Shown: positions 22,548 through 35,600 of the stretch, piece by piece
Layout of the letters: each line of letters opens with the position of its first letter
Numbering within the stretch: the stretch's first letter is position 1
NCBI GenBank assembly: GCA_963921935.1
Contig: OY998180.1
Coordinates: forward strand, 84,813,139 to 84,877,138
Source: Galeruca laticollis
Lineage: Eukaryota > Arthropoda > Insecta > Coleoptera > Chrysomelidae
Length of the DNA stretch: 64,000 nucleotides
Direction of reading: 5' to 3'
The notes under the pieces: model-generated
Databases searched by the model: none
Told to the model about the DNA's origin: nothing
Seen by the model: only the letters and a program-made list of their open reading frames with translations
Position numbers and translations under genes: made by a program

Positions 22548-23770
22548 ATTATATCATCCATACAGACCGTACAAATTTTATTCTGTAATCTTTAAGGACT
22601 TCATTAACAACTCTTTGAAAGGTAGACGGGGAATTTTTCAGTCCAAACGGCATTCTAAGAAACTCATAATGACCGCCATCAACATTAAATGCAGTTTTTT
22701 CGATAGAACATTCGCGCATTTGAATCTGGTGAAAGCCACTCGCTAAATCTAAAGTGCTATTGTGCACGACCTAATTTATCTAAAATCTGAAAGTATCGGT
22801 ATCTATCGTCAATAGTTTTTTCATCTAATTTTCTGTAATCAATGACTAGTCTCGATTTACGTGTGTTAGAAGCGTCTAATTTTTTGTCAACGACCATATT
22901 GACGAACGTCATGGTGAATATGAAGGTCTAATTATTCCTTTATCCAACATTTCTTGGCATTGACGTCTTACTTCGTTTCTATGTACATAAGGGTATAGGA
23001 GAAATTTTTTCTTTTTCTTCGCTGTTCATATGATAAGTGCTAATAAACTTTGAAATGTCGTTTTTAGAATTAATTAGTTTATTTTCTTTAAAATTGTTAT
23101 TAAAATTTTCGAACATAACTGTTTCATATTGATTTATGTTGAATGGGTTGGCATTTATTGGTTTTGTAAAAGTCATAGAAATACATTTATTACTGTGATT
23201 TTGAACTTCTACAGTTGCGAATCCATTTTTTACAACTGTTAGTGTTTGAGGAATTTCAACATTATCTATAATCTGTGCGTCTATTAAAATTTCACCGTTA
23301 TCAACAGTAACTGGAAGTCTTCTAATAAATCGTTTGTTGGCGTTTAGGGGAAAAGAAAATTAAATATCGTCAAATTTTATATATTTAAAAGGCATTTCTA
23401 CGTATCGATTTATTAACTTCTTATTAATAAGATCTATACTCAAGTTCATATTAATGTGATCCATCGTAAACATAGTGAAAATCAAATAGGATAAAATATA
23501 TAAAATAATTATTACATTTAAGTTCATTAAATGCCGATACCAGTATCTTATATTTTTACTTCCTGAAGTAGTTGATAATGTAACATCATATTGATAAATC
23601 GACTCTAGATAGAATTGTTCGATTAGTGATGGTTTTATTATAGATCTGTTACTACCTGTATCTATTAGTAATTTCAATTTTGGATTTTGGATTTCTATAC
23701 ATGGCAAGGCATTATTGGAAACAATGTTAATTTCTGTCACTGGCTCTCGTTGGATGGGCCTGGTATACAA
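22548..23770 (-). pseudogene. Decayed Ty3/Gypsy pol fragment (protease to early RT)
   Basis: Minus-strand frames give, in order, a retropepsin with KLLIDTGSNRSIIKPSLIEQ (23770-23360), a linker frame (23176-22979), and an RT piece LDLASGFHQIQM...RMPFGLKNSPSTFQRVVNE (22767-22549). The RT stops before the catalytic YxDD motif. Several stops and frameshifts separate the pieces. It resembles, but is not a recent copy of, the errantivirus-like element at 54.9-62.7 kb. No LTR is visible and it is truncated at both ends, with a TA microsatellite on its upstream side. Confidence 0.8.
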
Positions 23771-23868
23771 ACATTTTCATTATTATTTTCTACTTCATTA
23801 TTATTATCGGGTTCTATTAGCTCGTACTATTCATTTTGCAAATTGGAATGTATTAGACACTATTAAAC

Positions 23869-24338
<470 letters not shown>

Positions 24339-24792
24339 ATCCCCATAATCCGTGATGTCCATTGAAATCACCTCCAATTAAAGTGGACTGATCGGCTTAT
24401 TAAAAAAGTTTCATGAAGTCTTGTGTACTCATTTTAGCGTCTGGTGGACAGTAAATTGGAATCAATGTAAGACTGAAGTCTGCGCCAATTATTTGAACTG
24501 CACAAGCTTGCATATTTTCATTGATATCCTCGATAACCTTTTCTTTGTATATTATAGTGTTTTTTATTAGTATTGCCACCCCAGTGGTGGCATCACGTCT
24601 ATCTCTATGTACAATATGATAACCAGGAAATGTATAAGATTTATTTGGATTAAACCACGTTTCTGATATTAAAGTGATATCAATTCTAAGATCAGATAAT
24701 GTATTAATCAGACTGTTTTTATTGGATACAGCGGAACGTGCGTTCCACTGAAGAATATTCAAGTTATTAGTATTCTTCAAATTCATCGTCAA
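24339..24792 (-). pseudogene. I-superfamily LINE ORF2, endonuclease N-terminus (left arm)
   Basis: Starting from ATG at 24792 the protein begins with the apurinic-endonuclease-like fold: NLNILQWNARSAVSNKNSL, then LISETWFNPNKS. It stops at a TAA (24400-24402) created by a change after FMKLF; the right arm has EYADQ here. Homology to the right copy continues to 24339. ORF2 overlaps the end of ORF1 by 26 nt in both arms. RT, RNase H and the 3' end are absent, because the palindrome arm breaks off. Confidence 0.85.
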
Positions 24793-26220
24793 TCATAATA
24801 GTCTCTTGTCCAGGTTCTTCATTACTAGAATATGCAATTTTTTTAATATATTTAACATCTATTGAGGAAAGTTCTTCGAATGAGTTTATTGAGCTGAGGA
24901 CCTTTTGGATTGCTACTAGGACTTTTTCTGCTAGATCTTCTTGAGTATCGGAATTCTTAGGGTTGTTTCTGGAGGGGTGCGTAATTGGTTTATCAGGTCC
25001 AAATCTGAATGGATACATAGGTGAAGTATCGACTTCTGTAATGGGGGATGAGGCTTTTCGTTTCTTCTGGCCATTAAATTCTGACTGTGTTACTCTGCGA
25101 CTATTTCCATGATTTTCTGTATTATGAGTACTTGCTGTTGTTGTCGAGGAGTAGGTATTACCTTTTCTATGTTTGGCGTTTGGATTTGGAAGAGAGGGGA
25201 ACTCTTGTTCATCTAATGTCGTTAGTGTCTGAAATCTATTGTTGGTTTTGACTATATTGGCATAAGAATCGTTATTCATCCGTTTAGCTCCTAAGAATGT
25301 TAAGTTTTCCTCAGCCATCTTCTTTTAATTTCTTGTTGTTTGATATGAGCGGGGCAAGTCTTGGATATTGATTTATGCGTGTTAGTTTTACAATGTATGC
25401 AGCAAATATCTTGTGGATCGCGGCAGACATGCGTATCGACTTTTTCTTTTCCACAGTTTATACATAGTGGTGTAGTGCTGCGACATTGTTTTGCTACATG
25501 GCCGTATTTTAGACATTTAAAACATTGCGTAACTTTATGTATATATGGTTCAACATTACATGCTACAGAATTTATGTATATGACGGACGGTAGCTTATTA
25601 CCCTCAAACGTGACAATTACAGATTGTCTTGGTACTAAAATTGTCTCATTATTACGTGTTATTTTTCTTTTAATTCTACTAATGTCTGAAATAGTTATAG
25701 GAGGAAGAAAGTTACTGAATAAATATTCTTCATCATTTTTTATTACTCCGTTTCTATTTAGCAAATTATTTGGTATGTACGCTTTTAAATGTTCATTGAT
25801 CAGATCAGGATTAGTAACAAGTTTATTAGCATCAGATATATTTTTAACTTGAACTCTAATTCTGTTTTTGCCCACATTATCAATTTTCATTATATTTTGA
25901 ATATTAAGTTTTTTGTGTAGGATATGACCTACGGCCATGGGATGCAATTTGCCAATATTTTGGTCATTGACCCTTTCAATAAATACATAAACAATTTCTG
26001 CATATAAATTTGGTTTTTGTAAATTAAACACCTTACTTTTTTGTTGTTTTTTATCACTAATTACTTTCTCAGCTAACTGGTTGTTGTTTTCTTTACTATT
26101 CAGGACAACTTTTTCAGTGTTGATAATTTGTGAGGGCACCTTCCCGTTATTTACATTATTATTGTTTGTTCCCCCTTTATCAGGGATAGAATCGTCTTCC
26201 ATAGTCACTGTTACAGTCAC
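24767..26220 (-). pseudogene. I-superfamily LINE ORF1 with three zinc knuckles (left arm)
   Basis: Two frames, 26220-25300 and 25318-24767, together cover ORF1; a frameshift at about 25318 separates them. The first holds a central RNA-binding region and three Cys-rich knuckles: CFKCLKYGHVAKQC, CINCGKEKVDTHVC and CCIHCKTNTHKSISKTC. The second is a low-complexity Ser/Thr/Asn-rich and acidic tail ending EFEEY. ORF1 proteins bind LINE RNA and form the ribonucleoprotein for target-primed reverse transcription. The protein is nearly identical to the right-arm copy at 37441-38894, but the frameshift is not shared, so the breaks arose after duplication. Confidence 0.85.
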
Positions 26221-26317
26221 TGGGTGTTATTTTCACTAATAATAGAATTGAAAATCCAACTCAAAACTATTTTATCAATATAAATAAGTAGTAGTATATA
26301 AGCCCGTTCACTCCACA

Positions 26318-26509
26318 ATGACCTCATTTAACCCCAAAGTTGAACTGAGAATGAACAGTCACAGAACGGTTCCAGAACCGACGGTGCCGTCTTGGGTCGA
26401 TGACCCCTTCTCAGTTGATAATGTGTATAATTGGGTGGTGGGGGTACCAAAAAGACACGGACGATGTCGTAAAGACAACGATGGTATATTCTGTGCTAAT
26501 AGGAATTAG
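26318..26509 (+). CDS. Small unknown ORF antisense to the polymerase-LINE unit (left arm)
   Basis: A 63-residue frame begins MTSFNPKVELRMNSHRTVPE and continues through PTVPSWVDDPFSVDNVYNW. Its end runs directly into a donor-like GTGAGT (26511). A TATATAAG lies 16 bp upstream of the ATG, which is close for a promoter. The frame is mirrored in the right arm at 37188-37343, where a nonsense change shortens it. I recognise no family. It could be a spliced first exon or an antisense shadow of the LINE 5' region. Confidence 0.25.
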   Translation: MTSFNPKVELRMNSHRTVPEPTVPSWVDDPFSVDNVYNWVVGVPKRHGRCRKDNDGIFCANRN

Positions 26510-27256
26510 GTGAGTTTATTTTACATTTTTATTTTGGTAGGTTATATTGCTTAATTTATAAACAGTAAAAGTACCTACCTACAATAAAAAAGCTTTAAAA
26601 AAATATTTTCTGTATCATACACCAGGGACATATAAACAATAATTAAACACCTTTTTCCATGGCCAACCCAAGGGGTAATAATATATGCTTAGATTATTAT
26701 AGGTGTTTGTGGCTTCGTTTTGAGGCTTAATCCTAGGAATCCCCGTTTGAAATTTTATATACTAAAATATATAGAGCATCAAACAGGCCTACCGTATAGT
26801 ACAAATAGTCTTAAAAAAGACTTCCATTTCTCCAGACTCTGCCTCTCGAGACTGGCTATTCTGTTTTTCACCAATACGAGATTGCTTTCTCTTCTCAGGC
26901 CTTTAAGAACCAAAATTAAAATATTAGTATTTTATTTAGGTAAATTCACCGTTCGAAAGCAACTCTGTGGCCTTAAATTTTAGCTTATTTTTTGTGTTTT
27001 TCATTATATTTTTTTATTTTTTTTGTACAACAGTCTCTCTTCAAGGGACTTCAGCTTAGGATACTTTGGGAAAATCTGTACTATATACAGGGACATCTAA
27101 GTACGATGCAATACAATACAATAAGTTACTTTCTATACTCATAATAAAGAAACAAAATCTCTCTCTCTCTCTCTCTCTTAATAAAAAAATAATCAGGAAA
27201 ATACACTACGACAATAATACTAGATCAATATAAAAAACAGAGGTTAAGTAAATAGA
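26510..27256. other. Spacer between LINE 5' end and polymerase 3' end (left arm)
   Basis: No recognised gene. An 87-codon frame at 26720-26983 (plus) is shared with the right arm (36914-36678) but matches nothing I know. A CT microsatellite lies at about 27161-27179. Both features are mirrored in the right arm, so they predate the duplication. Confidence 0.5.
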
Positions 27257-30200
27257 TTAGAAGCCCCAGGGTAAGGTATCGATAATATCAGTGTTATTAT
27301 TATCAATAACGCACCTTTTATTATAATCCATTCTAAATGTTTTTGACACTCGTTTTCTAGTCTCTAACTCTTTTGTTTTTGAATTACGTGTAATTTGATC
27401 AAATTGAAGTGTCACGCTATCTTTACAATCTTCTGTTATACTCTTCATAGCGGTACTATTCAGTATTTTACTATTTTCATAATTCAAAGTGAAACCTTTC
27501 ATTTTAGTGACCTCTTTACCTTTAAGAGTTTTGTAGTAATAGCTTTTTGGTACTGTCGATATCCATTCGGTGATATAATCATCACTGGAAATTTCATCGC
27601 TCCAATCACCAATCATCTCGCCCGTAGGTACGGTATTTTGGCCATCATCAATATAAACTATGGAATCAGTGTCGTAGTAAACAACAGCTTCACCTGGCTT
27701 ATCTAACATATCATACAATCTGAGTCGGGCATTAGAGGTTGTAAAACTAGCTATAAATATATTGGTGGCTGTTTTATCTCCGTAAAATAAGTCTTTGTGA
27801 TTAAAAGTAACTTGTACCATATCATCATTTATAAAAACACAATTTGATATATTTACTTTATCATTTAATAATATATCATACCAGTCCTTAGTGGTAGTGA
27901 CGTATTTACACTTACACAAGTTAGTTCTCATTCCAAAACGACCCCACAAGCTATTGAGACAAATCTTTGCAACAGCACGCTTCCCAGGGTTGCCCTTAAT
28001 CTGATCAATGTCCAAATCAATATTCATCTGTTCTTTAATAGCCTGTGCGTATGCATCATTCGAATCGTAACTATGGGGGCTTGTTTCCAATTTAATTTTC
28101 ATGAAGTCACGTATGTACCCTTTGAACATGTCGTTGGTTTTTTGTGTAAAGTGCCAAACCTCAGATATATCAATAATTTTGTATCCTTTCTCAATAGCTT
28201 TATTGACTTCCATAGTTGTCCAAGTGCCTGTAAGCATACGTTCTAAGTCTGTATGTGTACATACACCTGTATCATTTTCCATACAACTTCTGCACAGAGC
28301 AAATGTTAATTTTGTTGTTTTTACAGGCAAAACAGGGTGATATAATTTACGAGGAGGTAAAGTAGTACACTTTATCAAACCAAACCACGTAGAGTCATAT
28401 ACAGGTGGTTTAGTAATTTTTGTAGCTTCTCTAATCGGATCATAATTAAAATATTGTACTGTTGGATAAAGAGACACAATATCATTATAGCGTAGTTTTT
28501 TACCAGTCACTTTTAATTTTGCCGCGTTAGTTCTACCACCGAAGAAAGAATCTCTAGGATTTAAAGGTTCAACAAATTGTACAATTTCAGCCTTTTTAAA
28601 TTCATCAGATTTTAACCAAGCACATTCCCAAATCTCTACTTAATTGTATCCAACATCTAGAATTTGTTGACTTCTACGTCTTGTTTTCTCGTAGAGGTCC
28701 TCCATACTGTGATGATTTATCTTGTTAACAGTTAACGATGTGAAACACTTGGGACAACCATGCCAAAAGCATCCATGATACTGATACACCGTATTAGTTT
28801 CTTTATTGTAACCATCTACTTTTGAACCGCAAATGTGGACCTCTCCACCATTAAGAGCGTGTCTGACGTTAGGGTACTGATTTAACCAAGTGATAGAAGC
28901 CTGACTGAAAGTATCTTTTTTCTCGTTTTCTGCAATGGATATTGTATTCTTAGGCAAATATTTTGAACGATAGATGGCCATACAGACACTAGCGATGGTT
29001 AGATATTGAAAAGGATGAATGTTAGCAATACCTAAGAATTCCTTGCGGAATTCCAAACAGCTCCTTCTCAGAATATCTACGTCAGAGTCACAATATGTGC
29101 GTATCTCCTTTTTAAAGTCAAACAAATAATTTTCGGCTACTCGCTCAGCGTGCCAATCTAAAAATAGATCTCTAGCGCTTTTCTTTCCTGGTTCCTTTGT
29201 ATCTTTCATGGCATTAGGTCCATAATATTCAATACCGGGTATAGGGCCTATGTAATTTTGATTTTCGGGAGTGTTAAAAAAGTGAGAAAAATAACCCTTT
29301 TTCAACTCTTTTAAACCAAATGTTTTTGGAAAAGCAGACAAAGGACCAGCGACAAAGTTTGAGCTATCTATAACTTTTAATTTAATTTGAGGGATTTCCA
29401 AAAGCATTAATTTCGAGCCGTTGTAGATAGTGTATGGCTTAATTGTATTTTCAACACAGTATTTTAAAATAAAGTATGAGTCATAACCTTTAGCATTATG
29501 GGCTATAGCTGTATAATTACGGTGTTTTTCAGATATTAACCAACGACAAAAATCGTAATTGTTGTCAAATATAAATTTATTTCCTTCAAAGTCGTGTGCT
29601 ATCACTAGATTAGAAATATGTACACCTGTATCTTGTGAAGCATCATAATCGAAGAAAATGTATTTCTCACTATAAGAGCAGCGTGCTATATTGTCTGAAG
29701 ACAGACCGTTACAAGTACATTGTTCTGTACAAATTGTTGAATCTTTAATAAATTTATTATATCGACAACCGCGATTAATATCATCGTCTCGGCCATTACA
29801 TAGACACGGTACATTACAAATACCTCCTTTAGCTGATTTCTTAGCCATATATCATTGATGATTGGCTGTTTCTACAAAATCATCGCAATTTCGACAATAC
29901 GAAAATCCACACTTGTGAAATTTTGTGCGACTCACAATCTTGTTGCAATCTGCTCATTTATATACTTCTTTACAGACTTCATCGTGATTAATGATACACT
30001 CGTCATTGTAACAATATCTGTTGCATTTTTCACAAATAATTTTGTTTTTAGTGTTGTTATCTTGCTGTGACTTGTTACATAGTGTACATTTGGGTGCTTT
30101 TTTGCATATATGTTTGTTTTTATTGTCATAGCCTGTGTCACATTTATAACAATAAAAATGGCGGCCATAAAAGCCTGTTAAAGTATTTATCACGTCGAAG

Positions 30201-30538
30201 TGATTTTGGATTTTGTACAAGTATAACTTTGTGGACTTTTCTATACCTTCGTAAATGACTGAATTAAATGATTCGGCACAAATGACTTTAATCTGAACGT
30301 CTAGTAGCTCTTCAGCTTGCTTTATGTCTTCTAGTGGAAAGCCATTATCGTATGAGTCACCCAATAGGTTACACAATTTTAAAGCTAATATTTTTTGGAG
30401 CATTTATCCTTTACGTTTATCATTAATATCTCCTACAGGCAATATCGTCCCTAATATTTCATTGCTGTGGTATGTTAAAGCTGTAATTATGGCTCGTGCA
30501 CCACAAAGGGTATCGCTGTTTTGTATGCGGGTAATACT
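27257..30538 (-). pseudogene. polB: Protein-primed-type family B DNA polymerase, 5'-deleted copy (left arm)
   Basis: The minus-strand frame runs 30403-27257 and is interrupted by two in-frame nonsense codons: TGA at 29954-29956 (Cys codon in the right copy) and TAA at 28640-28642 (Leu codon there). Preserved parts are the Cys-rich fingers, ExoI as FFDYDASQDTG, ExoII AHNAKGYDS, ExoIII YCDSDVDIL, the Vsr-like YHGCFWHGCPKCF, and polymerase motifs DIVSLYPTVQ (A), KICLNSLWGRFG (B) and YYDTDSIVYID (C). In ExoI, Asp replaces the metal-binding Glu. The promoter, start and about 147 N-terminal residues were lost in the 1578-bp deletion at 30536-30538. Unlike the right copy it has no frameshift and keeps the C-terminus ending LPWGF. 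About 20 residues differ from the right copy over a 402-residue stretch. Confidence 0.9.
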
Positions 30539-30911
30539 AGAAATATAAATGTATTAGTCTAATATTTTACTAACCAACATTTTCAACAATTGAACTTTTT
30601 ATATCTACATAATCACCTTAGAGGGGAGATTTTTACTAATCAAACTAATAATTATCATACACAAAAACATTAAAACTAGAGCCTAATTAAAAAATATCTA
30701 AACAAATTTGTTAAATTTCAGCTAATTACAAAATGTATATTACTCTCTATATTTCATGTCAAGATCACACCCAAAAACAATTATATCATCAAGTTTACCT
30801 CAATTCACAAAATAGTTAAATATTTTTTTTAGTCGAAACGAAGACAGAATTACGAAATATTTATAAAAAAAGATCTGAGATATTGAAAGCGCGCCTTTGC
30901 TAAGGTGGTGA

Positions 30912-31163
30912 CGGCTAAGCAAGCAAGTCTCGACAAGATTTTAGTTGAATTTCGTTTTATATGACTTGAGGATCTACCCCATCCACCGTACGTTTGAACT
31001 TTTTAATGACATTATTACTAAAAAACAATGTATACGGTCTTATACATTAACTAATATTTTCTTAGTGTTTTTAAATGAAACTCAAGGTCTCTAGTTAATT
31101 CCACAATATAATACAAGTTATTGAAAATTCTAAAAAATTGACAATTGTTTCGATAAATCAATA
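30912..31163. other. Spacer at the palindrome centre (252 bp)
   Basis: Unique sequence between the two arms. Its right part (31062-31163) matches one half of the hairpin at 43758-43966 and runs up to the arm boundary. The left part (30912-31061) matches nothing else in the window. The centre therefore coincides with one edge of a dispersed repeat. Confidence 0.85.
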
Positions 31164-31736
31164 TCACCACCTTAGCAAAGGCGCGCTTTCAATATCTCAG
31201 ATCTTTTTTTATAAATATTTCGTAATTCTGTCTTCGTTTCGACTAAAAAAAATATTTAACTATTTTGTGAATTGAGGTTAACTTGATGATATAATTGTTT
31301 TTGGGTGTGATCTTGACATGAAATATAGAGAGTAATATACATTTTTGTAATTAGCTGAAATTTAACAAATTTGTTTAGATATTTTTTAATGAGGCTCTAG
31401 TTTTAATGTTTTTGTGTATGATAATTAATAGTTTGATTAGTAAAAATCTCCCCTCTAAGGTGATTATGTAGATATAAAAAGTTCAATTGAAAGTTAATTG
31501 TTGAAAATTTTGGTTAGTAAAATATTAGACTAATACATTTATATTTCTAGTCTAACGTTCGAATTAGATGGGCTTTTCTAAAATACCGATGACGTGTGGT
31601 ACACAACAGCTCGCGCCTGGAGTGAAGACCGCTATGATAGTTGCAGGAAGTAGGTGAACGAGTAAGTATCTTTTGAGTATTTACCTACGAAAATATTTAT
31701 TGTTTTAGTTGCGATATATAATTTGGATAGCATACA

Positions 31737-32131
31737 AAGAGGTCCCTTCAGGTATAAAAAAGGGGTACCGACTTTCCCTACACAGATATACGCCAGGTAC
31801 CACACTGTGGGAGAAGTACAAAAAACTTAGGGTGTCGGTTAGACTCGATTACAACCCGAGCTGTCACCTTTTGAGTTATGTATGAACAGTATCTTTCTGT
31901 TATGGGGTAGAGTCGCCTAAAGGCTATTGAAGAGTGCCTATGACCTCATATGTAAATTTTATATAAATTTTGAGATGTATTCTGATTTAATTGAAAATTA
32001 TTTATTGGAAAAAATATTGATTCTTCTTAACTATACAAGTATTTTTATTGAGGTCTCTTCGGGTATAAAACGGGGGGATCGACTTTTTTCTACACAGAGA
32101 TACGCCAGTTACCACACTGATCTAGCTAAAT
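31737..32131 (+). promoter_or_regulatory. Two tandem TATA-containing modules upstream of polB
   Basis: Blocks at 31737-31822 and 32050-32131 share the order AGGTC.CTTC, GGTATAAAA, a G run, CGACTTT, CTACACAGA.ATACGCCAG and TACCACACTG, about 310 bp apart. Each has a TATA box (31753 and 32064), with a CACAGA initiator-like site about 30 bp downstream. They look like duplicated core promoters, or first exons of small transcripts. No long frame follows either of them. The left arm lost this region. Confidence 0.45.
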
Positions 32132-32407
32132 CGTAGCCTGCGGATACAGATCATAAACTTCTTGTTTCAATCACTGTTTGTTAATTGGAATCATTACTAG
32201 AATATATCATACCTTCCTCAAATATTACGGTTGAAAAAGTGCCAGAATTGCTCAATTAGCTTAAAATGCATCATTTTTACGTGCTTTCTTATGGGAAAAC
32301 AGACACAAATTTCCTCAATCGCGGGTCTTTTTGAGAAATAATGGTACCGTTCAGTCTTCCGACCGACTAGAAGGTTACCCCTCATATACCACCAGCTCTG
32401 CTCAAAC

Positions 32408-32438
32408 TATAAAAGAGTTCCGTCTCAGGCGCTCAGTC
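32408..32438 (+). promoter_or_regulatory. Likely polB core promoter (TATA box and arthropod Inr)
   Basis: TATAAAAG (32408-32415) is followed 27 bp later by CTCAGTC with the arthropod initiator TCAGT (A at 32435). That spacing is canonical. Transcription would start about 254 nt upstream of the polymerase ATG at 32689. Confidence 0.6.
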
Positions 32439-32688
32439 ATTTGTATCGTTGCTTTCATCTCGATCAGTTATCAGCTCTTGCGGTGTGTTTTATTTTGAAT
32501 TTTGTTTTTGATTTTCAAAAAAAATTTAGTTTTTTGGAAAAATTTTGAATTTTGAGTTTTTTAACTTTGTTACATTTTTAAAAAAGAATTTTGAGTTTTT
32601 GTTGAATTTTGACATTTTAAACATTTGCCTGGCAAGGTATTTTTACAAAATTTTAAACACTTTTAACAGGCTTACAAATTGAAAAAAC

Positions 32689-35600
32689 ATGTCCTCTAAC
32701 TGCGATTGGCCTTTAAACATTGTATCTAAAAAATATATTAAAAAATTCAACACTTATTTAACAACATACCAAATTCAGTTTAATAACGAATTTGGTAAAA
32801 TAGGTGGTGGCCTAGTTGCTGAAAAGCGTAGGCTAGGTGAAATTTTACAAGAAGGTTTGGCTGCGGCTAAAAAGCAGGGTAATTACGTCAAAGGCGATAA
32901 AATACGGGTAATTGTTAAGAATGATGGCTTTAATAATCCTATACCAACGGAAACTTCCACAAATGTGGCCGTTGATAACATCTTGGAACAAGTCGAGAAT
33001 ATACTCACATCAAACCAGGAAGTAGATATTAGAGGCACAACTTTTGACGTTCAAATATATAAAATACCTCGTGGTTCTTATGGTTCAAAAATCATAAATC
33101 TGTCCGAGAATCGTTTAACAAAAAGGAGTATTACCCGCATACAAAACAGCGATACCCTTTGTGGTGCACGAGCCATAATTACAGCTTTAACATACCACAG
33201 CAATGAAATATTAGGGACGATATTGCCTGTAGGAGATATTAATGATATACGTAAAGGACGTATGCTCCAAAAAATATTAGCTTTAAAATTGTGTAACCTA
33301 TTGGGTGACTCATACGATAATGGCTTTTCACTAGAAGACATAAAGCAAGCTGAAGAGCTACTAGACGTTCAGATTAAAGTCATTTGTGCCGAATCATTTA
33401 ATTCAGTCATTTACGAAGGTATAGAAAAGCCCACAAAGTTATACTTGTACAAAATCCAAAATCACTTCGACGTGATAAATAATTTAACAGGCTTTTATGG
33501 CCGCCATTTTTATTGTTATAAATGTGACAAAGGCTATGACAATAAAAACAAACATATATGCAAAAAAGCACCCAAATGTACACTATGTAACAAGTCACAG
33601 CACGATAACAACACTAAAAACAAAATTATTTGTGAAAAATGCAACAGATATTGTTACAATGACGAGTGTATCATTAATCACGATGAAGTCTGTAAAGAAG
33701 TATATAAATGTGCAGATTGCAACAAGATTGTGAGTCGCACAAAATTTCACAAGTGTGGATTTTCGTATTGTCGAAATTGCGATGATTTTGTAGAAACAGC
33801 CAATCATCAATGTTATATGGCTAAGAAATCAACTAAAGGAGGTATTTGTAATGTACCGTGTCTATGTAATGGCCGAAACGATGAAATTAATCGCGGTTGT
33901 CGATATAATAAATTTATTAAAGATTCAACAATTTGTACAGAACAATGTACTTGTAACGGTCTGTCTTCAGACAATATAGAACGCTGCTCTTATAGTGAGA
34001 AATACATTTTCTTCGATTATGAAGCTTCACAAGATACAGGTGTACATATTCCTAATCAAGTGATAGCACACGACTTTGAAGGAAATAAATTTATATTTGA
34101 CAACAATTACGATTTTTGTCGTTGGTTAATATCTGAAAAACACCGTAATTATACAGCTATAGCCCATAATGCTAAAGGTTATGACTCATACTTTATTTTA
34201 AAATATTGTGTTGAAAATACAATTAAGCCACACACTATCTACAAAGGCTCGAAATTAATGCTTTTGGAAATCCCTCAAATTAAATTGAAAGTTATAGATA
34301 TCTCAAACTTTGTCGCTGGTCCTTTGTCTGCTTTTCCAAAAACATTTGGTTTAAAAGAGTTGAAAAAGGGTTATTTTCCTCACTTTTTTAACACTCCCGA
34401 AAATCAAAATTACATAGGCCCTATACCCGGTATTGAATATTATGGACCTAATGCCATGAAAGATACAAAGGAACCAGGAAAGAAAAGCGCTAGAGATCTA
34501 TTTTTAGATTGGCACGCTGAGCGAGTAGCCGAAAATTATTTGTTTGACTTTAAACAGGAGATACGCACATATTGTGACTCTGACGTAGATATTCTGGGAA
34601 GGAGCTGTTTGGAATTCCGCAAGGAATTTTTAGGTATTGCTAACATTGATCCTTTTCAATATCTAACCATCGCTAGTGTCTGTATGGCCATCTATCGTTC
34701 TAAATATTTGCCTAACTATACAATATCCATTGCAGAAAATGAGAAAAAAGATACTTTTAGTCAGGCTTCTATCACTTGGTTAAATCAGTACCCTAACGTC
34801 AGACACGCTCTTAATGTTGAAGAGGTCCACATTTGCGGTTCAAAAGTAGATGGTTACAATAAAGAAACTAATACGGTGTATCAGTATCATGAATGCTTTT
34901 GGCATGGTTGTCCCAAGTGTTTCACATCGTTAACTGTTAACAAGATAAATCATGACACTATGGAGGACCTCTACGAGAAAACAAGACGTAGAAGTCAACA
35001 AATTCTAGATGTTGGATACAATTTAGTAGAGATTTGGGAATGTGCTTGGTTAAAATCTGATGAATTTGAAAAGGCTGGAATTGTACAATTTGTTGAACCT
35101 TTAAATCCTAGAGATTCTTTCTTCGGTGGTAGAACTAACGCGACAAAATTAAAAGTGACTGGTGAAAAACTACGCTATATTGATATCGTGTCTCTTTATC
35201 CAACAGTACAATATTTTAATTATGATCCGATTAGAGAAGCTACAAAAATTACTAAACCACCTGTATATGACTCTACGTGGTTTGGTTTGATAAAGTGTAC
35301 TATTTTACCTCCTCGTAAATTATATCACCCTGTTTTGCCTGTAAAACAACAAAATCAACATTTGCTCTGTGCAGAAGTTGTATGGAAAATGATACAGGTG
35401 TATGTACACATACATACTTAGAACGTATGCTTACAGGCACTTGGACAACTATGGAAGTCAATAAAGCTATCGAGAAAGGTTACAAAATTATTGATATATC
35501 TGAGGTTTGGCACTTTACACAAAAAATCAACGACATGTTCAAAGGGTACATACGTGACTTCATGAAAATTAAATTGGAAACAAGCCCCCATAGTTACGAT

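Larger units (their letters stand above)
24339..30911. repeat. Left arm of giant palindrome (about 6.6 kb)
   Basis: This arm is the reverse complement of 31164-39326 with a few percent divergence, small indels, and one 1578-bp deletion at 30536-30538. It contains the family B polymerase pseudogene and the 5' part of the LINE, both on the minus strand. It ends abruptly inside the LINE endonuclease region at GGATTATGGGGAT (read on the minus strand); the right arm continues past the same point. Confidence 0.93.

Noticed and set aside
27161..27179. CT-rich tract as a polypyrimidine splice signal or promoter element
   Set aside because: It is a simple microsatellite that varies in length between the two arms.
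33078..33810. Open frames on the minus strand inside the right polymerase, and their mirrors at 29855-30548
   Set aside because: They lie antisense within polB and are mirrored only because the palindrome copies them; no independent motif or promoter.
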